Notes under the pieces: model-generated | Seen by the model: only the letters and a program-made list of their open reading frames with translations | What the model was told of the DNA's origin: nothing | Database searches by the model: none | Translations under genes and position numbers: made by a program | Shown here: in pieces, positions 27,457 through 35,470 of the stretch | Numbering within the stretch: position 1 is the first letter of the stretch | How the letters are laid out: each line of letters opens with the position of its first letter | Origin: Streptococcus sanguinis | GTDB lineage: Bacteria; Bacillota; Bacilli; Lactobacillales; Streptococcaceae | NCBI RefSeq assembly: GCF_900635155.1 | Contig: NZ_LR134002.1 | Location: 1,240,001-1,304,000, forward strand | Length of the DNA: 64,000 bases | Direction of reading: 5' to 3'

Positions 27457-30249
27457 TTATAGTCTTCGGTACGATAAGCCATACAGATAGACAACTCCAA
27501 ACAAGAATAAGGCACCCAGCAAGACTAAGAACAAGCTGCTGTTGTCTCCTGTTTTAGGAAGCTGGCCAAACTGTGTAGCCTGCTGACTTAGTTGCCGACG
27601 AGAACTTACAGGTTCAACAGAACGCAAACTCAACTGCGGAGGATTTTGTTGACCTGGAATCCCGTTCTCCCTAGCTGCAGCAACCTGAACAAGCTCCTTG
27701 TAATAACCTTCTCCCATACTGAATTCTCGGTCTTGACTGTCAATCAAGGTTAGAGACACAACCGGACTGAACTGTCCTTCTACTATGCCTTTCAAGCCAA
27801 TCTGAACTGGATTGGTATCATTAGCTTTTTTAGAAATCAAAACAGTATCACCAGAGATGGTATAGTCTGGACTAGGGAGAATGCTGAAATGCTGATTATC
27901 CATCTTAAGAGCAAGACGGTAGTCATTTTTCTCTAGACCATTTAATCCACTCAGGGTAACCGTAGCTGTAAAAGGCTGATCTAGCTGAGCAGATGCAGGG
28001 ACATTGACTTTGATATCCTTAACTGGATCGGTATAAAAGAGACCATGCCCGATAGGATAGGCTACCTCTTTCTCAGACATGATGCTATCCTTGATACGCG
28101 GCACATTTACTGGTAGCGTTCCAACATGTTTTTGACCATTGAAAATCACTTCCACTCCAGCTGGGATATTAGGACCAAAAGCATTGTCCGGCTTCAGGGA
28201 CTCGGTCGGATCCATGCCCTTGTTTCCATAAACTGCTACAATAGCCTTGGCATTAGGATAATTCGCTACATCATAAGGTTTGGAAATGCTCATGACAGCT
28301 GCTTGCTTTCCACTTGCATTTGCATAGTCTACAACTTCCGTCGGAACCCTTGTCAGCCAGAAATCGCTAGCCAGTTGAGATTGACGACCAATTTCAGAGA
28401 TTAGGACAAGGTGAGTAGCCTGGTCAATCTTTCCTTTCAAATCTTCCAACTTGGTTGTCTTGCTGTAGTTCAGCGCTTCGTATGTGACACCTGCCGGAAT
28501 CACTCCGTCAGCTATCAAACGCTTGACACCCAACTCTAGTCCAGGCACTTCATCGTCATAGGCTGCTAACAGCAAAATTCTGTCGCCAGATTTGACCTTA
28601 AAGGGCAGAACAGTATCATCGTTTTTAACTACCGTTACTGCACTAGCAGCGATTTTTCTCTCGGTATCTCTGTTTAACTCTGAGCCAACAGTTGCTTCAG
28701 CCTTGGCTTGGGTTCGCTCAGATGGGTCAAAGTCTAAAACACCCCGTTTTTCTTTTAGATTCAAGATTCGCGTCACTGACTCATCCAATCTGCTGACTGG
28801 AATATCGCCTCTCTGAACCGCCTGCTCAATATCACTGATAATCTTATCAATCTTGGCCAAATCACTCTTGCTGCGTAAGACAGTTGGCATCAGAACTACA
28901 TCCACACCTGACTTAATAGCCATGATAGCCGCTTCAGATTCTCCGAAGTTTTTGGCAATCGCATCCATGCCCATAGCATCAGATACTACCACTCCCTTGT
29001 AGCCGAACTTTTTACGAACAATGCCGGTAATAATGTCATCTGACAAGGTGGCAGGGATATAAATGGTTTCCCCAGTTTGCTTAGATATAACCGTGTCTTT
29101 TTCGATCTGAGGATATTGAATATGAGCTGTCATCAGCATATCAGCGTTTTTGTCAATGGCAGCCTTGAAAGGCAGCAACTCCAGAGCTTCAAGCTCAGCA
29201 TATGACTTATCTACCAGAGGCAGACCAGTGTGAGAATCCACCGCCGTATCACCATGCCCAGGAAAATGCTTAGCCGCTACTGCGACATTGTATTTCTGAA
29301 TCCCCTCCATCATAGCCGTTCCCAAACGAGCAACAACCTTAGGATCTGAAGAGAAGGAACGCAAACCAATAACTGGATTCTGCGGATTATTATTTGTATC
29401 AAAAACCGGAGCAAAGTTGACATTCAAACCTAGAGCCGATAGTTCCCGTCCGATAATTTGACCTGCTTGATTAGCCAATTCTGGATCTCGCGTCGCTCCG
29501 ACTGCCATGTTGCCAGGAAGAGCTGTCCCGCTGCCCAAACGATAGACGATACCACCTTCTTGGTCTATAGCGAGCAAGAGCGGCAGCTTGCCATTATTAG
29601 CTTGGTTGCTAATAGCTGCTTGCTGCAGAGCCTGAGTCAAGGCTAAGGTTTGAGCAGTTCCCTTCACATTCTCAGCAAAGAGAATGACACCACCAAAGTC
29701 GTATTTATCAACCGCTTCTGCCACTTCTTTATTAAGCTCCGTCATATCGGACTGGGCGGCTTGGCCCTCTTGCTGCCATTTTCTGAAGTCCGGCATCAAC
29801 ATCTGTGTAATCTTCTGACGAACTGTCATATCCGCCACAAGCTCCTGTACTCTCTTAGAAGCCGAAGGTGCATCACTCGCCGCCTGACCTTGCGCCTGAT
29901 TGGCACCTGAAGAAACTTCTGTAGCCTGGGCAGTCGCTGGCTTGGCAGAAGCTTCTACCAATTTACCCGCGTTTGCAGCTTGACTTGAATCATCTGCTTC
30001 AGTAGTTGCGACTGACGGAGCATCAGAGACCGGCAGAGCTTTTGCAGCAATCTGACCATCATGACTTGGCGTGCCCCTAACCCCTGCACTACTATCAGAA
30101 GAGTCCGTTACAACTGCAGCACTTGCTTGCTCAGACTGGTTAGCAGATTCAGGCGACTGATTAGCCGTATCTGCTTTTATGGCTCCCAATGGCCAAAAAA
30201 CTAGCAATGACAAGGCAAGTACCAATAGCAATTTATACCTTTTCATCAT
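27457..30249 (-). CDS. LPXTG-anchored glycoside hydrolase family 3 protein, beta-N-acetylhexosaminidase (NagZ-like)
   Basis: A 930-residue surface enzyme. The start chosen is ATG 30249 (MMKRYKLLLVL), with AGGAG seven bases upstream. After the signal peptide comes a low-complexity Ala/Ser/Gln segment (about 28-130), then the GH3 domain. It has LLAIDQEGG, the NagZ signature KHFPGHGD (327-334) with DSH (338-340), and the nucleophile Asp424 in VVSDAMGM. The C-terminus has LPKTG near 896, a membrane segment and YRRL, so sortase anchors it to the wall. It may cleave N-acetylhexosamine from glycans or muropeptides. A cre site over its -35 indicates carbon catabolite repression. Confidence 0.92.
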   Translation of the reverse strand: MMKRYKLLLVLALSLLVFWPLGAIKADTANQSPESANQSEQASAAVVTDSSDSSAGVRGTPSHDGQIAAKALPVSDAPSVATTEADDSSQAANAGKLVEASAKPATAQATEVSSGANQAQGQAASDAPSASKRVQELVADMTVRQKITQMLMPDFRKWQQEGQAAQSDMTELNKEVAEAVDKYDFGGVILFAENVKGTAQTLALTQALQQAAISNQANNGKLPLLLAIDQEGGIVYRLGSGTALPGNMAVGATRDPELANQAGQIIGRELSALGLNVNFAPVFDTNNNPQNPVIGLRSFSSDPKVVARLGTAMMEGIQKYNVAVAAKHFPGHGDTAVDSHTGLPLVDKSYAELEALELLPFKAAIDKNADMLMTAHIQYPQIEKDTVISKQTGETIYIPATLSDDIITGIVRKKFGYKGVVVSDAMGMDAIAKNFGESEAAIMAIKSGVDVVLMPTVLRSKSDLAKIDKIISDIEQAVQRGDIPVSRLDESVTRILNLKEKRGVLDFDPSERTQAKAEATVGSELNRDTERKIAASAVTVVKNDDTVLPFKVKSGDRILLLAAYDDEVPGLELGVKRLIADGVIPAGVTYEALNYSKTTKLEDLKGKIDQATHLVLISEIGRQSQLASDFWLTRVPTEVVDYANASGKQAAVMSISKPYDVANYPNAKAIVAVYGNKGMDPTESLKPDNAFGPNIPAGVEVIFNGQKHVGTLPVNVPRIKDSIMSEKEVAYPIGHGLFYTDPVKDIKVNVPASAQLDQPFTATVTLSGLNGLEKNDYRLALKMDNQHFSILPSPDYTISGDTVLISKKANDTNPVQIGLKGIVEGQFSPVVSLTLIDSQDREFSMGEGYYKELVQVAAARENGIPGQQNPPQLSLRSVEPVSSRRQLSQQATQFGQLPKTGDNSSLFLVLLGALFLFGVVYLYGLSYRRL

Positions 30250-30273
30250 AGGCATTCTCCTTTCATCCCTATA

Positions 30274-30311
30274 ATAATAGCACAAAAAATTATGTTTGTA
30301 AACGTTTACAT
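30274..30311 (-). promoter_or_regulatory. GH3 gene promoter with overlapping perfect cre site
   Basis: Minus-strand TTTACA (-35, 30297-30302), 17-base spacer and TATTAT (30274-30279) with TGC extension. The perfect palindrome TGTAAACGTTTACA (30297-30310), flanked by T and T, matches the CcpA cre consensus and covers the -35. Binding there should block RNA polymerase. Confidence 0.85.
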
Positions 30312-30431
30312 ATTATCTGATTCTTGTTTGTTTTTATCACCAATTAGTAATATAATCTCTATAAAAATGAAATAATATTACAATATTATAGAAATGTTAC
30401 AGAGGTATAATTTTATAGAAACAACATAACC

Positions 30432-30474
30432 TAACTGTTAAAAATGAGATTCTTTAATCTTATACTAACAGTTG
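30432..30474 (+). promoter_or_regulatory. promoter of the 30492 gene with paired operator-like sites
   Basis: Candidate -35 TTAAAA (30438-30443), 17-base spacer, -10 TATACT (30461-30466). Near-palindromic sites TAACTGTTA (30432-30440) and TAACAGTTG (30466-30474) flank the core promoter about three helical turns apart. A GAAAGG Shine-Dalgarno precedes the ATG at 30492. Confidence 0.5.
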
Positions 30475-30491
30475 CATAGAAAGGATTTGCT

Positions 30492-31232
30492 ATGAGACAA
30501 GAAAAGAACACTAAAGCAATGTTCAACCGACACTACTTGCTGGGTCTTTCACTCGCTTCTGCTGCGACTTTGGCAGCTGCTTTGATTTCCACCGGAACAG
30601 TCCAAGCGGAGAACAAGTCAATCCCAGACTGGGCTTCTAGGCGTGAAGTTGGTATTTACGATCCTAGTGTACCCGACATTGAGGACGACCCTACTATCTT
30701 TGATGATTCTGAACCTATCAAAGTTCCGGAAGCACCTAAGCGTGAGTTCCCTGGCGCTTTTTATGATGAGTCTGGTGAAAGAATTGAAAATAGAATCGTT
30801 CTTCACGAGGGTAAATACTACAGGGCGGACCGCTATGGTAATACATACAAAGTTCAAGATGACCCAGCTGAACAAATTCCGACGAATCTAAAAAAATCTT
30901 TCTATACCAGCCCAACTGGGAAGACGTATTATTTCGACGAAAAAGGACGAAGGGTCATCAATACTTACACTATTGATGGCAAACTATACTTCTTTGATTC
31001 TAACGGAGAAATGGTTAAAAACAGATTTGTTAGTTACTCTGAATATACTTATTACTTTGGTGAAGATGGAACAGCTTATGAAAACGGTCTTTTTAAGATT
31101 GGCAAGTATTACTATTACTTTGGTGAGTATGGTGAACTTTATAGGGAAACTATTGTCAACTACAAAGGAAAGACCTATTATGCAAATTGGTATGGCGTTG
31201 TCAATATAAAAGACGAAGAAGTTACACCATAA
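30492..31232 (+). CDS. secreted protein with cell-wall/glucan-binding (choline-binding-like) repeats
   Basis: A 246-residue exported protein. The signal peptide (about 1-39) ends TGTVQAEN. An acidic linker (about 40-90) follows, then about six aromatic repeats of the cell-wall-binding type such as GKTYYFDEKGRRVINTYTI, GKLYFFDSNGEMVKNRF, YTYYFGEDGTAYENG and KYYYYFGEYGELYRE. Such repeats bind choline teichoic acid or glucan in family members, but the canonical Trp-rich choline sites are mostly replaced by Tyr/Phe. There is no LPXTG and no catalytic domain. The gene is divergent from the GH3 gene. Ligand and role unknown. Confidence 0.8.
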   Translation: MRQEKNTKAMFNRHYLLGLSLASAATLAAALISTGTVQAENKSIPDWASRREVGIYDPSVPDIEDDPTIFDDSEPIKVPEAPKREFPGAFYDESGERIENRIVLHEGKYYRADRYGNTYKVQDDPAEQIPTNLKKSFYTSPTGKTYYFDEKGRRVINTYTIDGKLYFFDSNGEMVKNRFVSYSEYTYYFGEDGTAYENGLFKIGKYYYYFGEYGELYRETIVNYKGKTYYANWYGVVNIKDEEVTP

Positions 31233-31236
31233 TGAA

Positions 31237-31283
31237 AAACACCAGAAATGAGAACGTGTGTCTTCGTTTCTGGTGTTTGTTTT
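31237..31283. terminator. bidirectional terminator between the repeat protein and VWA genes
   Basis: Perfect 12-base arms AAACACCAGAAA (31237-31248) and TTTCTGGTGTTT (31267-31278), followed by GTTTT on the plus strand. Confidence 0.82.
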
Positions 31284-31326
31284 ATTCAAAACCCCTTTAA
31301 TGGGAAATTCATTTTTTAGCAGATGG

Positions 31327-32682
31327 TTATTGTTCTTCTGATTTTCTTACACTAATACCTAGCCCCAATCCAGTCAGAAGCAAACCAAGCCCCACAACAC
31401 TATAGACTGCCTTTTCGCTACTTCCTGTTTTAGGAAGAGACTGTTCAGATTTGGCCAAAAGTGTTGGTGCTTGAACATGATAGACGGTAGATGTAGGCAT
31501 TGTAGTACGACGTTCAAGATAGAATTGATAACTATCTTTTATGATTTTATAGTAACGAGCTTCATTGACACTTTCAACAATCCATGAAGTGGTTCCTTTT
31601 GTTAGAGCATCAGCTAGGTTATTTTCGATATCAAGCACTCTGCCTTCTGTTGCAAAATTTTTGTAAATTCCCTCAATCGCTTTTACCGTTGCTACGGTTC
31701 TTTCTATACCAGCAGCCTTCAAAGCCGCAAGTGTATCAGCAACCGTTGGAATTGAAGGGTCTTCTTTCATTTCAGCATCTGTTAATAAAACGACGAATTT
31801 CTTATTTTTAGATGACTTAGACCAATCATAGGTCGAAATAATCTGGTTCAGGGCAGGAGTTGGTGTTTCTGGAGTATCTCCTCCACTCGCTATACGAATC
31901 GCAGCTAACGCTTTTTCGAGCTCAGCCGGATCAGTTGTAAAATAAGATGACCCAAACCGTGTTAGAACCGTATCTTCATCTTTGCTGCCAGAATTACGGC
32001 CGTAAACTTCATCACTAAATGTTGCCAAGCCAAAACGTGCTGTAATCCCCTCTTTAGTAATATTTCGTACAAATTCATTAATATTTGCACGAACAATATC
32101 AATTGTGCCACCCATGGATCCTGAACGGTCGACAACAAATACAATATCAGCTGAACCAGCTTTTGTCACAGTTGGTGGCGTTGAGGTGTAGGTAATAGTT
32201 GTAGTCTTATCTACTCGCTCATACTGCGTATAGGGATTTCCATTTTCATCTGTGCCAGATAAAGTATTTTCAGTACGTCTAGTTATTGGCTCTGGCGCCT
32301 TATCAACCTTTGCCGGAGCCACTTCTGTCTTTGTAACATCAACAGTCGACATTTCTACACGGACTGTTTGATTGCCTTCTTGACTTTCTTTGACATCAAC
32401 AGGTGATACATTTTTTGAGACATCGATCAAATCTCCTGGTTTCGCTGTAGATTCTTCAACAACAGGTTTCGTCGTATCAGCAGCAATTTCAGCACCAGCA
32501 GCTTCAATCGGAGAGCTTACTGCTTCAGTTTTTGCTATACCGCTTGATGAAGGTGGTGTACCAACCTGGTCTGCAAAAACATGCGAAGCTTGTGAAAAGG
32601 CAAATAGAAGAGTTGCTGATGCTAATCCAACTTTTAATTTATATAATGAAAAGCCTGGAAGTTTAAATGATTCTTTTTCCAT
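31327..32682 (-). CDS. LPXTG-anchored VWA-domain surface protein
   Basis: A 451-residue wall-anchored protein. The signal peptide (about 1-37) has a YSIRK-like segment LYKLKVGLAS. A Thr/Val/Pro-rich linker (about 40-170) leads into a von Willebrand A domain (about 177-370) with MIDAS residues Asp185, Ser187 and Ser189 in DRSGS, which supports metal-dependent adhesion. LPKTG is at 416-420, followed by a membrane segment and RKSEEQ. It is short for a streptococcal VWA adhesin and lacks Cna-type repeats. No sortase or pilin genes adjoin it. A cre-like site overlaps its promoter. Confidence 0.9.
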   Translation of the reverse strand: MEKESFKLPGFSLYKLKVGLASATLLFAFSQASHVFADQVGTPPSSSGIAKTEAVSSPIEAAGAEIAADTTKPVVEESTAKPGDLIDVSKNVSPVDVKESQEGNQTVRVEMSTVDVTKTEVAPAKVDKAPEPITRRTENTLSGTDENGNPYTQYERVDKTTTITYTSTPPTVTKAGSADIVFVVDRSGSMGGTIDIVRANINEFVRNITKEGITARFGLATFSDEVYGRNSGSKDEDTVLTRFGSSYFTTDPAELEKALAAIRIASGGDTPETPTPALNQIISTYDWSKSSKNKKFVVLLTDAEMKEDPSIPTVADTLAALKAAGIERTVATVKAIEGIYKNFATEGRVLDIENNLADALTKGTTSWIVESVNEARYYKIIKDSYQFYLERRTTMPTSTVYHVQAPTLLAKSEQSLPKTGSSEKAVYSVVGLGLLLTGLGLGISVRKSEEQ

Positions 32683-32734
32683 AATTTCTCCTTATCTTTT
32701 TAGATTTAGAAACGTGATTGCATCTATTTTATAT

Positions 32735-32772
32735 AGAATAACATAAAAAAATAGGAGCTGCAAGCGATTTCA
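32735..32772 (-). promoter_or_regulatory. VWA protein promoter with overlapping cre-like site
   Basis: Minus-strand TTGCAG (32758-32763), 17-base spacer, TATTCT (32735-32740) with TGT extension. TGAAATCGCTTGCA (minus strand, 32759-32772) fits TGnAAnCGnnnnCA and covers the -35. It is a less perfect site than the GH3 one. Confidence 0.55.
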
Positions 32773-32882
32773 AATTTTTATTAGTCTAAAAATTAAAATT
32801 TTAGAATATTATCAGAGTTTATATGCTAAAATTGATGAGCAACATCATGAATTATTAAATAAATGCTTTATCGTGCCGTCTC

Positions 32883-32931
32883 TAATAAGAAATCCCCATG
32901 CTCAATATCCGAGCATGGGGATTTCTTATTA
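32883..32931 (-). terminator. terminator of the rplU-prp-rpmA operon
   Basis: A 21-base perfect inverted repeat, 32883-32903 against 32911-32931, around a 7-base loop, just after rpmA. The outer stem is AT-rich, so it could act in both directions. The AT-rich 32773-32882 stretch holds no gene that I can support. Confidence 0.82.
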
Positions 32932-32932
32932 A

Positions 32933-33226
32933 TTATTTAGCGATTGGGTAAACAGAAACTTGTTTCTTATCGCGTCCTTTGCGCTCAAAGCGTACTACGC
33001 CTTCAACTTTTGCGAACAAAGTATCATCTCCGCCGCGTCCAACGTTGACACCTGCATGGATGTGAGTGCCGCGTTGACGGTAAAGGATAGAACCACCTGT
33101 TACGGTTTGACCGTCAGCTGCTTTAGCTCCCAGACGTTTTGCTTGTGAATCACGTCCGTTAGATGTGGAACCTCCACCTTTTTTGTGGGCGAATAGTTGC
33201 AAGTTAGCAAGATTCATTTTTAACAT
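32933..33226 (-). CDS. rpmA: 50S ribosomal protein L27 with cleavable N-terminal extension
   Basis: L27 sits at the peptidyl transferase centre. The 97-residue protein starts [20 protein letters not shown]. The segment up to LQLF is the Firmicute-specific extension that Prp removes to expose AHKKGGG (family knowledge from Staphylococcus aureus). A second in-frame ATG at 33217 gives MNLANLQLF. It is last in rplU-prp-rpmA, so the protease and its substrate are co-transcribed. Confidence 0.97.
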   Translation of the reverse strand: MLKMNLANLQLFAHKKGGGSTSNGRDSQAKRLGAKAADGQTVTGGSILYRQRGTHIHAGVNVGRGGDDTLFAKVEGVVRFERKGRDKKQVSVYPIAK

Positions 33227-33242
33227 AATGTTTTCCTCCGTG

Positions 33243-33587
33243 TTAGTTTTCTGTGATAACTCTGGTTTGGACGAACTCAGATGAGTCCTCCGATAAGTTT
33301 GCCATTCCTAGGAAAAATGATTCAAAGAAAAGCTGAGTCATCTCTCTCTGGCTCGGTGCAATATCTGTCGGGATTTCAACCCGTAAGAATCCACCTTCAT
33401 CTTCGTTTAATTCTAAGGTCGGTTCGTAGCCTGCGAATTTCTCAACTGAATTGACAAAATTAATGGCGAGCGTCGAAACGGACGCACACACGACATCATA
33501 GCCGTATTCGCCACTCGCGGCGTGACCTGTGATTTCTGCACGCCTCAGTTCGCCATCTTCGGCTCTTTCAAAGACTGCGTGTATCAT
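33243..33587 (-). CDS. prp: ribosomal-processing cysteine protease Prp
   Basis: Cleaves the N-terminal extension of L27. The 114-residue protein has [18 protein letters not shown], where His22 and Cys34 form the catalytic dyad of the family. It lies between rplU and rpmA, the conserved Firmicute position, with gaps of about 15 bases on each side. The older name of the family is YsxB/DUF464. Confidence 0.93.
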   Translation of the reverse strand: MIHAVFERAEDGELRRAEITGHAASGEYGYDVVCASVSTLAINFVNSVEKFAGYEPTLELNEDEGGFLRVEIPTDIAPSQREMTQLFFESFFLGMANLSEDSSEFVQTRVITEN

Positions 33588-33602
33588 TTAATCTCCTTAA
33601 AA

Positions 33603-33917
33603 TTAAGCGTTGATAGCGTTGATGACAACTTTTGTATATGGTTGACGGTGACCTTGTTTACGATGGCTACCTTTTTTAGGTTTGTACTTGTAAGTAACAA
33701 CCTTCTTTTGCTTGCCTTGTTTTTCAACAGTTCCGACAACAGAAGCTCCAGCAACAAGCGGAGTTCCGACAACAGTGTTTTCACCACCAACAAGAACAAC
33801 TTCGTCAAAAGTAACATCTTGACCAGCTTCAGCGTTTAACTTTTCAACGTAGATTGCTTGACCAACTTCAACTTTAACTTGTTTTCCGCCAGTTTTAATG
33901 ATTGCGTATGTGCTCAT
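33603..33917 (-). CDS. rplU: 50S ribosomal protein L21
   Basis: A 104-residue 23S rRNA-binding protein, starting [20 protein letters not shown] and containing [20 protein letters not shown] near the C-terminus, the L21 signature. It is the first gene of rplU-prp-rpmA, with an AGGAGG site before the ATG. The 5' leader of about 225 bases is unusually long and contains structured and repeat-like sequence, described separately. Confidence 0.97.
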   Translation of the reverse strand: MSTYAIIKTGGKQVKVEVGQAIYVEKLNAEAGQDVTFDEVVLVGGENTVVGTPLVAGASVVGTVEKQGKQKKVVTYKYKPKKGSHRKQGHRQPYTKVVINAINA

Positions 33918-34143
33918 TATGCACCTCCTATGATTTTTAGGGTTTCCCCGGATTTTGTGAAGACTCGCCTAGCATCGTGGGACGAACCACTTAAGAGAAA
34001 AGCTCTAAGTATAACAAAGAATAAACTAGGAATTGAGCCGAAGGCATAACTTGTGTTAGGCAAGGCGATAATGACGAAGTTTAAATTTGTTATACGACGA
34101 GCAACGATGTTCGTGCGGTTGCACAGGAATGTGCATAGTCAAC
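33918..34143 (-). promoter_or_regulatory. long structured 5' leader of rplU
   Basis: About 225 bases from the predicted start point to rplU. It contains a hairpin TGCACA-GGAA-TGTGCA (34120-34135), a BOX-like element (34009-34095), and a hairpin formed by 33989-33997 and 34003-34010. L21 leaders are known autoregulatory RNAs in Firmicutes. I could not confirm that this one matches that model. Confidence 0.45.
34009..34095 (-). repeat. BOX-like repeat element
   Basis: Terminal inverted repeats GTATAACAAA (34009-34018) and TTTGTTATAC (34086-34095) bound an 87-base unit. On the minus strand the left part has CGTCATTATCGCCTTGCC and the right part TTCCTAGTTTATTCTTTG. These resemble pneumococcal boxA (CGTCAGCnTCnCCTTGCC) and boxC (TTCCTAGTTTGCTCTTTG) from memory, joined without boxB. 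Confidence 0.6.
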
Positions 34144-34149
34144 TCTATA

Positions 34150-34178
34150 AGTATAGCACTTCTGCAGCTCTTTAGCAA
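34150..34178 (-). promoter_or_regulatory. rplU-prp-rpmA promoter
   Basis: Minus-strand TTGCTA (34173-34178), 17-base spacer, TGC-extended TATACT (34150-34155). The 34179-34232 stretch upstream holds nothing else I recognise. Confidence 0.75.
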
Positions 34179-34232
34179 GCTTTTTCATCTCATGAAAACG
34201 GATTTTCAAGGATTATCTTTAGATTTTGTTCA

Positions 34233-34751
34233 CTAATGAACTAGGACTACTTCACCCTTGCTATTTAAATGAACGGGAATATTTGTTGGCGTTTCAAGAT
34301 TTTCTTTTAAAAATTCTGCCTCATACTGTGTGGCATCGGAAATGTTCACTTTACGAGTCCCTTCTTTTGTTTCAACTATGAAGATAAGATTACTGAATAT
34401 CTTTCTTCCATACTTACCAGTCGTAGTATGTATATCTATATCGATTAAGCGAACAATATCAGGGTGCACGTTTTGTTCTTTGAAATATTCATAAACATAT
34501 AGAGCTTCTATAGGTCTATGAACTTCATAAAAAACAAGAACAAGAATCGTAATTGGTAAACCAAAACCAAGAACTAATACAGATTTAACTGGGTTCTTTT
34601 GATATTCTTTGCTAATAAGAGCTTTCCAAGAACCTGCTTTTAATTTAGCAATATTTAAACCATAAAAAACAAGGAAAGTAATCAATACGGCTAACAAAGA
34701 ATGTGAGAAGACACCTAACAAATATGATTCCCCTGGCACCTCTCTTAACAA
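34233..34751 (-). CDS. uncharacterised membrane protein, start unresolved, possibly 5'-truncated
   Basis: About 172 residues with two hydrophobic segments (about 9-32 and 55-76) and a C-terminal soluble domain with charged beta-rich sequence (RKIFSNLIFIVETKEG). The only upstream start is a TTG at 34751 without a Shine-Dalgarno site, directly after an in-frame TAG, and no ATG occurs in the first 70 codons. It is AT-rich and isolated, 176 bases from the methyltransferase gene. It could be a real membrane protein with an unusual start, or a remnant that lost its 5' end. I do not recognise the family. Confidence 0.5.
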   Translation of the reverse strand: MLREVPGESYLLGVFSHSLLAVLITFLVFYGLNIAKLKAGSWKALISKEYQKNPVKSVLVLGFGLPITILVLVFYEVHRPIEALYVYEYFKEQNVHPDIVRLIDIDIHTTTGKYGRKIFSNLIFIVETKEGTRKVNISDATQYEAEFLKENLETPTNIPVHLNSKGEVVLVH

Positions 34752-34927
34752 AGCATTGTCATAGCCGTCTTTCTAAGAAAATGATTGAAGCAAGCCTCTC
34801 GAAAAATAATCCCAATATCCCATCTCAAACTCCATCTAGTATTAATTTTGTTACAAATCAGATAAATATTATTTTCTATTGTTATCTGCTAACTGCTTTA
34901 CTAAATAATTATTAGTTCAAAAAAATT

Positions 34928-35449
34928 CTAAATATAACGCCGTACCCTATCTTGATAGTCTTGATAAGCTTTCCCAAATCTTTCAAGACACCAGCGCTCC
35001 TCAGAGAGGATAATCCAGTGGGCCGCAGCCTGAAAAGTCACTAAAATCAGAAAGAAAATCATTGATTTGGTCAAAAAAGCTATTCCCAAAAAACAAAGAA
35101 AGTAAGCTATATACATGGGATTACGGGAATAGCGATAAAGGCCCTCTGTATTCATGCCGTTTGCATCTGGTCTAGTGAAATCCCTCATACTGATAGCACA
35201 CAAAGCCAAACCAAGCAGGTAGATAGCCACTCCAGCATAGAAGAAAACAGAAAAATCAAACTTGATTTCAAGCAAAACAGGAGTTATGAACAAGGCTAGA
35301 TTGCTCAATTGATAAATCATATAAGCTATCTTTTCCTTTCCTTGTACTGGTGCAAAATAAGCTGCGCGTGACAAAGCGTTTTTGCCGAAATGACCTAATA
35401 AAGGAAAACGAATCAGCAGAAAAGGAATTAAGAGAAAAACAGCAAGCAT
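34928..35449 (-). CDS. isoprenylcysteine methyltransferase-like (ICMT/PEMT family) membrane protein
   Basis: A protein of about 173 residues with four or five membrane segments. The C-terminal motif YRYSRNPMYIAYFLCFLG, then SEERWCLERFGKAYQDYQDRVRRYI, is the SAM-binding signature of ICMT/phospholipid methyltransferase-like proteins (RNPxY, then EE...FG..Y..Y). I chose the ATG at 35449 because AGAAGG precedes it. It is last in the cysteine desulfurase-thiI run. The substrate is unknown. Confidence 0.82.
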   Translation of the reverse strand: MLAVFLLIPFLLIRFPLLGHFGKNALSRAAYFAPVQGKEKIAYMIYQLSNLALFITPVLLEIKFDFSVFFYAGVAIYLLGLALCAISMRDFTRPDANGMNTEGLYRYSRNPMYIAYFLCFLGIAFLTKSMIFFLILVTFQAAAHWIILSEERWCLERFGKAYQDYQDRVRRYI

Positions 35450-35470
35450 AAACGTCACCTTCTCTCACTT

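Noticed and set aside
30432..30474. Zinc regulator AdcR site
   Set aside because: The motif TAAC-n-GTTA has one central base, where the AdcR palindrome has two, so it does not fit.
32773..32882. AT-rich inverted repeats upstream of the VWA gene
   Set aside because: The pairing (for example TCTAAAA with TTTTAGA) is weak and expected by chance in such AT-rich DNA.
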